Assembly (NCBI RefSeq): GCF_001742305.1
Contig: NZ_MJAT01000001.1
Coordinates: 62,001-126,000, forward strand
DNA length: 64,000 nt
From: Desulfuribacillus stibiiarsenatis
Lineage (GTDB): Bacteria > Bacillota > Bacilli > Desulfuribacillales > Desulfuribacillaceae
Direction: 5' to 3'
The notes beneath the pieces are model-generated. The model made no database searches and was not told the origin of the DNA. It saw nothing but the letters and a program-made list of their open reading frames with translations. Numbering within the stretch: position 1 is the stretch's first letter; the number at the start of each line of letters is the position of its first letter. A program made the translations under genes and the position numbers. Shown in pieces: positions 17,863-26,091 of the stretch.

Positions 17863-18942
17863 ATGAAACGGAACATAAATGATTCACCCTATCAGTTAGA
17901 CTCTAATGAAAAACAAGCTTACATGTTGTCAATCTTAAATGATAGACTCATCCACCATTATCAGAACTGTAGTCCCTACCAGAGAATTGTGGAGAAACTG
18001 TTTTCCATAACACAGTACAATACACTTACGAGCTATCCGTATCTTCCAGTGGGACTTTTCAAAACGGTAAAACTCGCATCGGTTCCAGACGATAAAATTA
18101 TAAAAACTCTCACATCTAGTGGTACAACCTCTAAAGAAGTCTCCAAGATATATCTGGATCGGGAGAATGCTATGAATCAATCCAAGACACTCGTTCAGAT
18201 TGTTACTGATTGGATTGGTAAAGCTAGACTTCCCATGATTATTGTTGATCATAAGAATGTACTGAAAGACCGCTCATCTTTCAATGCACGAGGAGCTGGA
18301 ATTGTTGGATTTTCTCAGTTTGGCTACGACCATTTTTATTTGTTGGATGATAACATGATCCCGGATTGGGAGGGTTTAGGGAAGTTCTTACATAAACATG
18401 GCAATGATAAGATATTCATTTTTGGTTTTACTTTTATGATATGGCAATATTTCTATCAGGTTGCTGTGAAAGAGCAAATCACGCTTTCTTTAGGGAATTC
18501 TATACTGATTCACGGCGGCGGTTGGAAGAAATTACTGGAGAACGCAGTAGGAACAGCTGAGTTTCGCCAATGCTTAGAGCACCAATTCGGAATCCAGCAT
18601 ATTCATAATTACTATGGGATGGTAGAGCAAGTTGGATCTATTTTTATGGAATGCTCAGAAGGCTTTCTTCATGCGCCAGACTATGCAGAAATTATTATTC
18701 GTGATCCGAATAATTTATCGCCAGTAAACATTGGCGTGGAAGGAATCGTGCAGACATTAAGTACTCTTTCGAGTAGTTATCCAGGAAATAGCTTGCTAAC
18801 AGAGGATTTGGGTACGATTCATGGTAAAGACGACTGTAAATGTGGTCGGAAGGGCACCTATTTTACTATCTCTGGGAGAATACCTTCAGCAGAACTAAGG
18901 GGATGTAGTGACACTCATGCGTATAATAGCTCCTTTAAATAA
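17863..18942 (+). CDS. LuxE-like acyl-protein synthetase
   Basis: A 359-residue protein of the LuxE family, which activates a fatty acid as acyl-AMP and passes it to LuxC. The family-typical TLTSSGTTSKEVSKIYLD segment is at about 83-100. PVGLFK upstream of it and HIHNYYGMVEQVGSIF, near residue 245, also fit. The start has GGGAG 5-10 bases upstream. The 3' end overlaps the start of the LuxC-like gene by 35 bp, indicating translational coupling. No luxA/luxB luciferase genes are present, so the pair must serve something other than light emission. LuxE/LuxC homologues are known from flagellin glycosylation loci in other bacteria; I infer that use here. Confidence 0.87.
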   Translation: MKRNINDSPYQLDSNEKQAYMLSILNDRLIHHYQNCSPYQRIVEKLFSITQYNTLTSYPYLPVGLFKTVKLASVPDDKIIKTLTSSGTTSKEVSKIYLDRENAMNQSKTLVQIVTDWIGKARLPMIIVDHKNVLKDRSSFNARGAGIVGFSQFGYDHFYLLDDNMIPDWEGLGKFLHKHGNDKIFIFGFTFMIWQYFYQVAVKEQITLSLGNSILIHGGGWKKLLENAVGTAEFRQCLEHQFGIQHIHNYYGMVEQVGSIFMECSEGFLHAPDYAEIIIRDPNNLSPVNIGVEGIVQTLSTLSSSYPGNSLLTEDLGTIHGKDDCKCGRKGTYFTISGRIPSAELRGCSDTHAYNSSFK

Positions 18943-20173
18943 TCAAGATTTTAATAATCAAATAGACATGGAAGCAATCGATTGGAAAAACCAAGTCGAG
19001 TCTCTAGTAGCTACTACGAATCTTCCAGTTTTTTCTCCAATAGCTGAGGAATTCATTCAAGCATTTTCAGCAGCTATATTAAAAGATCAGAGCTTAAAAA
19101 AGTATCCAGAAGTAATTTCTCTAGGATATTGGTTAAGAAAGAGTAATATACAAAAGATTAAGCAAGCTTTTTCTGATAAAAACAAACATAGCCTAGTTGT
19201 TTCACGAGGGGTTGCACTTGTATACGCACCTGCTAATATAGATACAATATTTGTATATACATGGGTTATTTCCCTGTTGGCAGGAAATGCAACAATCATT
19301 CGGGTATCGAATCGCCAATCAGAACAATTTAAAATCTTGATTAATAGTATCAATCTACTCTTATCAAGTAGTATCTATAACGAGATTCGAAAGCGTATAT
19401 TAATCATACATTATCCTCACGACCAATTGATAACAGAATGGTTATCGCAAAGATGCCATATTCGAGTCATTTGGGGAGGCGATAATACGATTCAGATGAT
19501 TCGCCAGTCAATGCTAGCGCCAATTGCGACAGAGATGGTATTCCCAGATCGAACAGCATGTTCAATGATTTGTGCTACAGCAATTAAAGACTTAAAAGAA
19601 AATGAAATGATTAGGCTTGCAGAAAAGTTTTTTAATGATACATTGTTTTTTCACCAAAAAGCTTGCTCGTCTCCTAAACTAGTCGTTTGGGTTGGTACAG
19701 ATGAAGATATATATATTGCAAAGAATAGGTTTTGGCAGTATTTCCAACAGATCATTAAGAAGAAGGAATATGCTTTAGCGTCAGCGAATCATATGGAACG
19801 CCTTACATTAGGTTTTTACTATGCGACGTTAAAGCAAGTAAAAGAAATATCTAATCATGACTTTGAACTTCCCCTCCGAATTCTTGTTGGGAAACTGGAT
19901 TCTCCGTTAAGAGAAGCGAATCGCGGAACGGGGTTGTTCTTAGAATATCATACAGAGCATATCTCAGAGCTCTCTAGCTTACTTCAAGATAAAGATCAAA
20001 CGATTACTTATTTCGGTTTTACTAAGGCGCAACTAGGTGAATTCGCACAATCTTTAAGTGGCAGAAAAGTGGACCGAATTGTACCTATAGGACAGGCTTT
20101 AGATTTTTCTTCTATATGGGATGGTTATGATATGCTATCATATTTCACAAGAGAAATTCAGCTTAATGTCTAA
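18908..20173 (+). CDS. LuxC-like acyl-CoA/acyl-enzyme reductase
   Basis: A 421-residue member of the LuxC family, part of the aldehyde dehydrogenase superfamily, which reduces an activated acyl group to the aldehyde with NADPH. GVALVYAPANIDTIFVYTWVISLLAGNATIIRVS is cut here to its landmarks: APANID (~98), GNATIIR (~120) and RVIWGGD (~175). The catalytic Cys is in QKACSSPK, and YFGF occurs near the end. The GTG start follows AAGGGGA and lies inside the luxE-like gene. Together with ACP, SDR, ligase and LuxE this gives a route from a free acid to an aldehyde, which could be used to modify a sugar or a lysine. Confidence 0.87.
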   Translation: MTLMRIIAPLNNQDFNNQIDMEAIDWKNQVESLVATTNLPVFSPIAEEFIQAFSAAILKDQSLKKYPEVISLGYWLRKSNIQKIKQAFSDKNKHSLVVSRGVALVYAPANIDTIFVYTWVISLLAGNATIIRVSNRQSEQFKILINSINLLLSSSIYNEIRKRILIIHYPHDQLITEWLSQRCHIRVIWGGDNTIQMIRQSMLAPIATEMVFPDRTACSMICATAIKDLKENEMIRLAEKFFNDTLFFHQKACSSPKLVVWVGTDEDIYIAKNRFWQYFQQIIKKKEYALASANHMERLTLGFYYATLKQVKEISNHDFELPLRILVGKLDSPLREANRGTGLFLEYHTEHISELSSLLQDKDQTITYFGFTKAQLGEFAQSLSGRKVDRIVPIGQALDFSSIWDGYDMLSYFTREIQLNV

Positions 20174-20190
20174 TTACAAGGATGTATTTC

Positions 20191-20724
20191 ATGGAATTTA
20201 TAAAATTGAAAGAAGAACATCTTGAAATAGTATATAAATGGCGGCGTGCGCCACACGTTACACAATTTATGTATTCGGATATATCGGAGGACTACAACAA
20301 GCATCTTCAGTGGTATCAGACTACACTTAATGATTCTCATAATAAATATTGGATGATTAAGAGCAAAGACTCTTTAATAGGCCTTATTTCTCTGAATCGG
20401 ATGGACACTGTCCATCGTCATGCTACTTTCGGATACTATATTGGTGATACTAATTTTAATATTATTGGTGGGCGAATCCATCCATATCTTTATAACTATG
20501 CTTTCAATACATTAGGGTTACATAAGTTGTTTGCTGAGGTAATGGAAGGTAACACGAATATGTGTAAAATGCACACGATTTACGGGTTCAGGGAAGTTGG
20601 TGTGTATAAAGAGCACATATATAAATACGAAAAGTACCATGACGTTACCATATTCGAGCTATTGGCGGAAGATTGGAAAAAAAATCATAAATACCAACGA
20701 TATGTAGCAGAATTTGAGAAATAG
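20191..20724 (+). CDS. pseH: PseH-like GNAT N-acetyltransferase
   Basis: A 177-residue GNAT enzyme. In the pseudaminic acid pathway PseH acetylates the 4-amino group of UDP-4-amino-4,6-dideoxy-L-AltNAc. The pattern matches the PseH type: IVYKWRRAPHVTQFMYSD near the start, HLQWYQTTL, YWMIKSKDSLIGLISL, and the acetyl-CoA-binding segment IGGRIHPYLYNYAFNTLGLHK. I start it at ATG 20191, with AAGGA at 20178-20182 nine bases upstream; an ATG at 20182 overlaps that site. It is followed by the CMP-sugar synthetase, PseG and PseI genes, which strongly supports the assignment. Confidence 0.87.
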   Translation: MEFIKLKEEHLEIVYKWRRAPHVTQFMYSDISEDYNKHLQWYQTTLNDSHNKYWMIKSKDSLIGLISLNRMDTVHRHATFGYYIGDTNFNIIGGRIHPYLYNYAFNTLGLHKLFAEVMEGNTNMCKMHTIYGFREVGVYKEHIYKYEKYHDVTIFELLAEDWKKNHKYQRYVAEFEK

Positions 20725-20738
20725 AAAGAGGGATTGCC

Positions 20739-21473
20739 GTGAATACCATTGCTATTATACAAGCAAGAATGGGTTCTACAAGACTTCCAGGGAAAGTTTT
20801 ACTACCGTTAGGGCAGACAAATGTTCTAAATTACGTTGTGACACGATGTAAAGAAATTCAAGGTATTTCTAAAGTTATTGTAGCTACGTCTCACTTAGAC
20901 CAAGATCAACCGATTGTAGATTGGTGTAGAACGAATGATATTCTATATTTCCGAGGCTCTGAGGATGACGTATTAGATCGATACTATCAATGTGCTTTAG
21001 AATATAACCCTGATTATGTAATGCGTGTTACGGCAGATTGTCCATTCTTAGACTACCATTTAGCATCGAATATGGTAGATGCAATCCAAGAATCTACTAC
21101 GGAAATTGATATAGTAACTTTGTTAAGTCCGATACCGCGCGGTATGCCAGTTGAGATTATTTCTTTTGAAAGTCTGCAGTATATACATAATCATGGCAAA
21201 GAGTCGTATCATCGTGAGCACGTGACCTATTACGCATATGAAAATCCAAGTACTTTTCATATGCATGGAATTAATGTAGATACACATAAGAACCATCCAG
21301 AATTGAGAATCACGTTAGATACCCCAGAGGACTATTTATTATGTCAGGAAATAGTGAAGGAATTTCCAGACGATATACTAGTTCCAGCTGATAAAGTTAT
21401 TGAGTTTCTTTTAATGCACCCAGAAATTGTTGCCTTAAATGCACATATTGAACAGAAGGTAGTGAAGCTCTAA
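20739..21473 (+). CDS. SpsF/PseF-like cytidylyltransferase
   Basis: A 244-residue nucleotidyltransferase of the CTP_transf_3 family. The N-terminal IIQARMGSTRLPGK (residues 6-19) is the CTP-binding signature. VIVATSHLDQDQPI, YFRGSEDDVLDRYY and VMRVTADCPFLD follow as in SpsF and in the PseF/NeuA family. In this gene order (PseH, this gene, PseG, PseI) it most likely makes CMP-pseudaminic acid, the glycosyltransferase donor. The name SpsF comes from a spore coat polysaccharide locus, so the symbol is left open. The GTG start follows GAGGG. It ends directly at the start of the next gene. Confidence 0.85.
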   Translation: MNTIAIIQARMGSTRLPGKVLLPLGQTNVLNYVVTRCKEIQGISKVIVATSHLDQDQPIVDWCRTNDILYFRGSEDDVLDRYYQCALEYNPDYVMRVTADCPFLDYHLASNMVDAIQESTTEIDIVTLLSPIPRGMPVEIISFESLQYIHNHGKESYHREHVTYYAYENPSTFHMHGINVDTHKNHPELRITLDTPEDYLLCQEIVKEFPDDILVPADKVIEFLLMHPEIVALNAHIEQKVVKL

Positions 21474-22559
21474 ATGGGTACTAGAACAATTTTAATTAGA
21501 GCTGATGCTTCTGTAAATATCGGAACTGGTCATATTATGCGCTGTTTGACACTTGCAGAACAGATTCGTTCGATGACCCAAAATGTAGAAATCTGCTTTA
21601 TCTGTCAGAGACTTGAAGGTAATCTAATTACATATATTCAAAATCAATATAACATTCCAGTACTAGAAGTTCATGGAGACGACAATCCTGAGCAACTAAT
21701 TCATAAAATCATTAAGAACTATAGTGCAGTTGATCTCTTAATTGTTGACCATTATCAATTAGATTCCATTTGGCATAAGAAAATGAGAGATATAGCAAAA
21801 AATATTTTAGTGATAGATGATTTATCCAATAGAGAACTTGAATGTGACGCTCTGCTAGACCAGAACTATAACGAGAACATGTTTAATAGATACAAGCACT
21901 TTGTTCCCGAACATTGCAGGCTATTTATAGGTCCTAAACACCTATTGTTGCGTAATGAATTTTTGGAAACTAAAGCTAAAGCTCGTCTTGTAGGACAAAC
22001 AAAAGAAATCTTGAATTTAACAAAAATTTTAATTTTCTATGGTGGTAGTGACCCTACGAATGAAACGGAAAAAGCGCTAGAAGCATTAATGCTACTGAAG
22101 TGGCAATCATTCAAAATTAAAGTTATTGTGGGGATAACAAATCCAAAAAGTCATGATATCAAAAGTTTTTGTAAGTCGCATAACATTGAAGTGCTGCAAA
22201 ACGTGTCGAATATGGCTGAAATCCTTATGGATATAGATATTGTTCTAGGTTCTGGTGGTGTTTCCATGTGGGAACGATGCTATCTGGGCATACCAACTAT
22301 TACAACTATAGTTGCTGAAAATCAAAGACAGACTACAATAGCAGCCAGTGCATTTGGTGCGGTTTGGAACGCAGGATGGCATGAAGAGGTTCAAGTTGAT
22401 AACTTGGTAGAACTAATACAAACTGCAGTGAGTCAACCTGAGGAATTACATCGCATGGCGAAACTGTCGTTCGAGCTCATGCAGCTTGGAACAGAGGGTA
22501 AACTACTAGAGTGGATAAATGAGGTGGTCACTTATGAAGGAAATACGCATTCAAAATAG
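21474..22559 (+). CDS. pseG: PseG: UDP-2,4-diacetamido-2,4,6-trideoxy-L-altropyranose hydrolase
   Basis: A 361-residue GT-B-fold hydrolase that removes UDP from the diacetamido sugar to give the substrate of PseI. The N-terminal RADASVNIGTGHIMRCLTLA (residues 8-27) has the glycine-rich loop and the His of the PseG family. The C-terminal VLGSGGVSMWERCYLGIPTI is the UDP-binding region. The length fits PseG without an extra acetyltransferase domain; that activity is supplied by the separate PseH. It starts right after the cytidylyltransferase stop and overlaps the coding region leading to pseI. Confidence 0.93.
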   Translation: MGTRTILIRADASVNIGTGHIMRCLTLAEQIRSMTQNVEICFICQRLEGNLITYIQNQYNIPVLEVHGDDNPEQLIHKIIKNYSAVDLLIVDHYQLDSIWHKKMRDIAKNILVIDDLSNRELECDALLDQNYNENMFNRYKHFVPEHCRLFIGPKHLLLRNEFLETKAKARLVGQTKEILNLTKILIFYGGSDPTNETEKALEALMLLKWQSFKIKVIVGITNPKSHDIKSFCKSHNIEVLQNVSNMAEILMDIDIVLGSGGVSMWERCYLGIPTITTIVAENQRQTTIAASAFGAVWNAGWHEEVQVDNLVELIQTAVSQPEELHRMAKLSFELMQLGTEGKLLEWINEVVTYEGNTHSK

Positions 22560-23583
22560 AATCATTGGAAGTGGGCATAAGCCTTTCATAATTGCAGAAA
22601 TGTCCGGTAACCATAACCAGTCCCTTGAGAGAGCATTACAATTAATTGAAGCTGCTGCAAAATCAGGGGTAGATGCACTAAAGATTCAAACATATACCGC
22701 TGAAACTATGACACTCGATATTGATGAGCGAGAATTTTTTATTAATGATCCTAGTAGTCTATGGCAAGGCAAATCCCTTTATAGTTTGTATGAAGAAGCG
22801 TATACGCCTTGGGAGTGGCATGAAACCATATTTGAACGTTGTAAAGAACTTGGAATCATTGCCTTTAGTACTCCATTTGACGAAAGTGCAGTAGATTTTT
22901 TAGAAGGGCTTAATGTTCCTTGTTATAAAATCGCATCTTTTGAAAACACAGACTTATCGCTTATACGAAAAGTGGCAAAGACAGGCAAACCCATTATAGT
23001 TTCAACTGGCATGTCAACAGTCTCTGAGTTAGATGAGATGGTAAGAGCATTAAGAGAGTATGGATGTGATGATGTAGTATTACTTAAATGCACGAGTACA
23101 TACCCTGCCACACCAGAAAATAGCAATATATTGACAATTCCTCATTTGAAGCAACTTTTTGATTGTGAAGTCGGTTTATCTGACCATACTTTAGGTATAG
23201 GGGTTAGTGTCGCTGCTACTGCCTTAGGTGCATCTGTAATAGAGAAACATTTTACTTTGTCTCGAGCAGAGGGTGGAGTCGACTCTGCATTCTCATTAGA
23301 ACCTGAAGAAATGAGATTGCTAGTATCAGAAACTGAAAAAGCATGGTTAAGTTTAGGAAAAGTGCAGTATGGTCCCTTAACTGTTGAAAAGACCTCATTG
23401 ACGCATAGACGTTCCTTGTACATATCGAAAGATATGAAAGCAGGCGACACATTAACGAAAGAAAATTTGCGATCGATTCGCCCAGGTCTTGGACTTCCGG
23501 TGAAATATTTAGACGTATTCCTTGGAAAATCTATAAAAGTAGATGCAAAAAAGGGAACACCTATGTCATGGGACTTATTATAA
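22534..23583 (+). CDS. pseI: PseI: pseudaminic acid synthase
   Basis: A 349-residue sialic-acid-synthase-family enzyme that condenses 6-deoxy-AltdiNAc with phosphoenolpyruvate to form pseudaminic acid. The NeuB barrel starts with FIIAEMSGNHNQS and continues with DALKIQTYTAETMT, VSTGMST, LLKCTSTYP and GLSDHTLG. The last ~60 residues form an SAF (antifreeze-like) domain beginning SLYISKDMKAGD. I start it at ATG 22534, seven bases after GAGGTGG; an earlier in-frame ATG at 22519 precedes that site. It overlaps the end of pseG, so translation is coupled. Confidence 0.95.
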   Translation: MKEIRIQNRIIGSGHKPFIIAEMSGNHNQSLERALQLIEAAAKSGVDALKIQTYTAETMTLDIDEREFFINDPSSLWQGKSLYSLYEEAYTPWEWHETIFERCKELGIIAFSTPFDESAVDFLEGLNVPCYKIASFENTDLSLIRKVAKTGKPIIVSTGMSTVSELDEMVRALREYGCDDVVLLKCTSTYPATPENSNILTIPHLKQLFDCEVGLSDHTLGIGVSVAATALGASVIEKHFTLSRAEGGVDSAFSLEPEEMRLLVSETEKAWLSLGKVQYGPLTVEKTSLTHRRSLYISKDMKAGDTLTKENLRSIRPGLGLPVKYLDVFLGKSIKVDAKKGTPMSWDLL

Positions 23584-23625
23584 ACTAGAGAATAACTTAT
23601 TATAACTAAGAGAAGGAAGTGAAGC

Positions 23626-24582
23626 ATGAGGGTATTAGTTACTGGCGGAGCTGGTTTTATTGGTCGGTGGGTGGTTAAGAGGTTACTAGAAGATCAGCAC
23701 GAAGTATGGGCTTTAGACGATTTATCGAATGGCCGCAAAGAAAATCTTGATGAATTTAAGGTTCAACCTAACTTTAAAGATTTTATTATAGGTGATATTC
23801 AGAGTCAGGAATTATTAGGCAATTTATTTAACGAAATAGCATTTGATATATGCTATCATCTTGGGGCTTCCATCAACGTACAAGACTCGATTGATGATCC
23901 GATGACTACATTTAACAATGATACAATCGGAACATTTTATGTCTTAGAAGAATGCAAAAAGCATAAGGTAAAGATGGTGTTTATGAGTACTTGTATGGTT
24001 TATGATCGGTGTATGGATGAAACGGGAATTACAGAACAGCACCCAATTAAACCAGCTTCACCTTACGCAGGAGCGAAAATAGCCGCTGAAAATATGGTGT
24101 TATCATACTACTATGCGTATCAACTACCTGTTGTTGTAATTCGTCCTTTTAATACTTATGGACCTTTCCAGAAAACTGGTGGTGAAGGTGGTGTTGTAGC
24201 AATCTTTATCAAAAATAAACTAGCAGGATTGAATTTAAATATTTATGGTGATGGAACACAAACAAGAGATTTATTATATGTAGAAGATTGTGCAAGATTC
24301 GTTGTTGAGGCAGGATATAATGATAATGTAAACGGTCAAATTGTAAATGCTGGTCTTGGTAGAGATATTAGTGTAAATGAGCTAGCGAAATTAGTCCTAG
24401 AAAAAGAGACGGAATATTCGCGAATTCAACACGTAACTCACATTCATCCACAAAGTGAAATCCAAAAACTTTTGTGTAATTATAATAAAGCTAAAGAATT
24501 GCTTAATTGGGAACCAAAGATATCTCTTGAAGAAGGTATTAAAAGAACTGAGGAATGGATCAAGAATAGTCACCTGATATAA
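23626..24582 (+). CDS. Extended SDR: NAD-dependent nucleotide-sugar epimerase/dehydratase
   Basis: A 318-residue extended SDR. GGAGFIG at 7-13 binds NAD, Ser121-Thr122 lies in MSTCMVY, and the Tyr147-xxx-Lys151 pair in SPYAGAK. The C-terminal part (RPFNTYGPFQ, IYGDGTQTRDLLYVEDCAR) is typical of UDP-sugar epimerases and dehydratases. The Asp-Glu pair that normally follows Thr in 4,6-dehydratases is replaced by Cys-Met, which argues against an ordinary dehydratase. It lies between pseI and pseC, where the first enzyme of the pathway might be expected. No classical PseB is in the window, so this protein could take part in making the 4-keto precursor, or be an unrelated epimerase. Confidence 0.8.
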   Translation: MRVLVTGGAGFIGRWVVKRLLEDQHEVWALDDLSNGRKENLDEFKVQPNFKDFIIGDIQSQELLGNLFNEIAFDICYHLGASINVQDSIDDPMTTFNNDTIGTFYVLEECKKHKVKMVFMSTCMVYDRCMDETGITEQHPIKPASPYAGAKIAAENMVLSYYYAYQLPVVVIRPFNTYGPFQKTGGEGGVVAIFIKNKLAGLNLNIYGDGTQTRDLLYVEDCARFVVEAGYNDNVNGQIVNAGLGRDISVNELAKLVLEKETEYSRIQHVTHIHPQSEIQKLLCNYNKAKELLNWEPKISLEEGIKRTEEWIKNSHLI

Positions 24583-24627
24583 TGGTGGCTTTTCGTATAT
24601 AATGACATGCATTGTGGAGATGAATAT

Positions 24628-25854
24628 ATGAATAATAATAATTTGGCAATCATGGGTGGTCAACCTGTTAGAAACGAATACTTGCCATATGGACAACAGT
24701 GGTTGGATGATCATGATATTCAAGCAGTTATTGAAACGCTTAAGAGCCCTTATTTAACGCAAGGACCGAAGATTGCAGAATTCGAAGAAAAGGTTGCTAA
24801 CTATGTAGGTGCGAATTATGCAGTTGCCTTTTGCAATGGGACAGCAGGACTTCATGCAGCTTGCTATGCTGCAGGAGTTAGTGAAGGGGACGAAGTAATC
24901 ACAACACCGATTACTTTTGTAGCTAGTGCTAATTGTGTCAGGTATTTGGGTGCTAACCCTGTCTTTGTAGATATTAATAATTCTACATACAATATTGATC
25001 CAGAGAAAATAGAAGATAAAATAACGTCGAAAACAAAGGCAATTATACCTGTTGATTTTACTGGTCAGCCTGCAGATATTAAACGTATTAAAGAAATAGC
25101 GGACAAGTACAAATTGGTTGTTATACAAGATGCAGCTCATTCTTTAGGAGCAACTTATGATCACGAATATCTGAACATGGAAGAAGGAAATAGTTGTAAA
25201 GTTGGAGCCATAGCTGATATGACTATGTTTAGCTTTCATCCTGTAAAGCACATTACAACTGGTGAAGGTGGAATGATAGTCACGAATTCTGAAGTGTACG
25301 CTAAGAAATTACGTAGTTTTAGATCACATGGTATAACAAGTGATCGATCCATCATGCTTGAAGATCACGGCCCTTGGTATTATGAAATGTTGGAACTCGG
25401 CTATAATTACCGCATGACTGATATTCAAGCATCTTTAGGCATATCACAGTTAAATAAACTTGACGCATACATAAAGATTAGAAGAAATTATGCTAATATA
25501 TATAATCAAGCATTTCAAGGGTTGAGCGGAATCATCATTCCATACCAACTCAATGGAACACATTCAAGTTGGCACTTATATAGCTTGCGCTTTGAATTAC
25601 AAAAATTCACGGCGAATCGAAGGCAAATATTTGATGCCTTGCGTGCCGAAAATATCGGTGTCCATGTTCACTATATACCTGTACATCTTCAGCCGTATTA
25701 TAGAGAACGGGGATATGGTAAAGGACTATGTCCAATTGCAGAACAGTGGTACGAAGAAATAATAACTTTACCTTTGTTTCCTAAAATGACAATGGGAGAT
25801 ATTGAGTCAGTCATCGAAGCGGTTAATAAAGTATATTATGCTTATAAAAAATAG
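24628..25854 (+). CDS. pseC: PseC: UDP-4-amino-4,6-dideoxy-L-AltNAc transaminase
   Basis: A 408-residue PLP-dependent DegT/DnrJ/EryC1 (AHBA synthase-like) aminotransferase. The N-terminal LPYGQQWLDDHDIQAV and SPYLTQGPKIAEFE are characteristic of PseC. FCNGTAGLHA binds the phosphate of PLP, VIQDAAHSLGA contains the ring-contacting Asp, and the Schiff-base lysine is Lys207 in FHPVKHITTGEGG. It transfers an amino group from glutamate to the 4-keto sugar. ATG 24628 is used because GGAG at 24616-24619 is eight bases upstream. It lies 45 bases after the SDR gene. A weak CACC/GGTG hairpin in that gap is not convincing as a terminator. Confidence 0.92.
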   Translation: MNNNNLAIMGGQPVRNEYLPYGQQWLDDHDIQAVIETLKSPYLTQGPKIAEFEEKVANYVGANYAVAFCNGTAGLHAACYAAGVSEGDEVITTPITFVASANCVRYLGANPVFVDINNSTYNIDPEKIEDKITSKTKAIIPVDFTGQPADIKRIKEIADKYKLVVIQDAAHSLGATYDHEYLNMEEGNSCKVGAIADMTMFSFHPVKHITTGEGGMIVTNSEVYAKKLRSFRSHGITSDRSIMLEDHGPWYYEMLELGYNYRMTDIQASLGISQLNKLDAYIKIRRNYANIYNQAFQGLSGIIIPYQLNGTHSSWHLYSLRFELQKFTANRRQIFDALRAENIGVHVHYIPVHLQPYYRERGYGKGLCPIAEQWYEEIITLPLFPKMTMGDIESVIEAVNKVYYAYKK

Positions 25855-25896
25855 CATATGGTATCATCGATATATTTTACGAAGGGAGACATGTAG

Positions 25897-26091
25897 ATGG
25901 ACTATGGAAATTTCTTAGATACAATTATAAATTTCTCGTTAATCATTGGTTTCGTCATGTTAGTAAACTATCTTACGAATGTTTACAATAGAAGAAAACA
26001 GAATCAAGTTTCTGAATTTCTGAGTGGTGAAAGTGTTAACGAAGACGGTAATAATCAAAAGAATGATCGTAACGGGAAGTATCAGGAATGA
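25897..26091 (+). CDS. Small single-pass membrane protein of unknown function
   Basis: A 64-residue protein. Residues ~9-29 (IINFSLIIGFVMLVNYLTNVY) form one hydrophobic segment and are followed by an RRK-rich then acidic/polar tail, so the C-terminus is probably cytoplasmic. It has a strong ribosome site (GAAGGGAG) and its stop overlaps the ATG of the double GNAT gene, which argues that it is real and co-expressed. I do not recognise a family. Confidence 0.65.
   Translation: MDYGNFLDTIINFSLIIGFVMLVNYLTNVYNRRKQNQVSEFLSGESVNEDGNNQKNDRNGKYQE

Noticed and set aside
24569-24595. Terminator between the SDR gene and pseC
   Set aside because: Only CACC/GGTG pairs, and the following T-run is short; likely read through.
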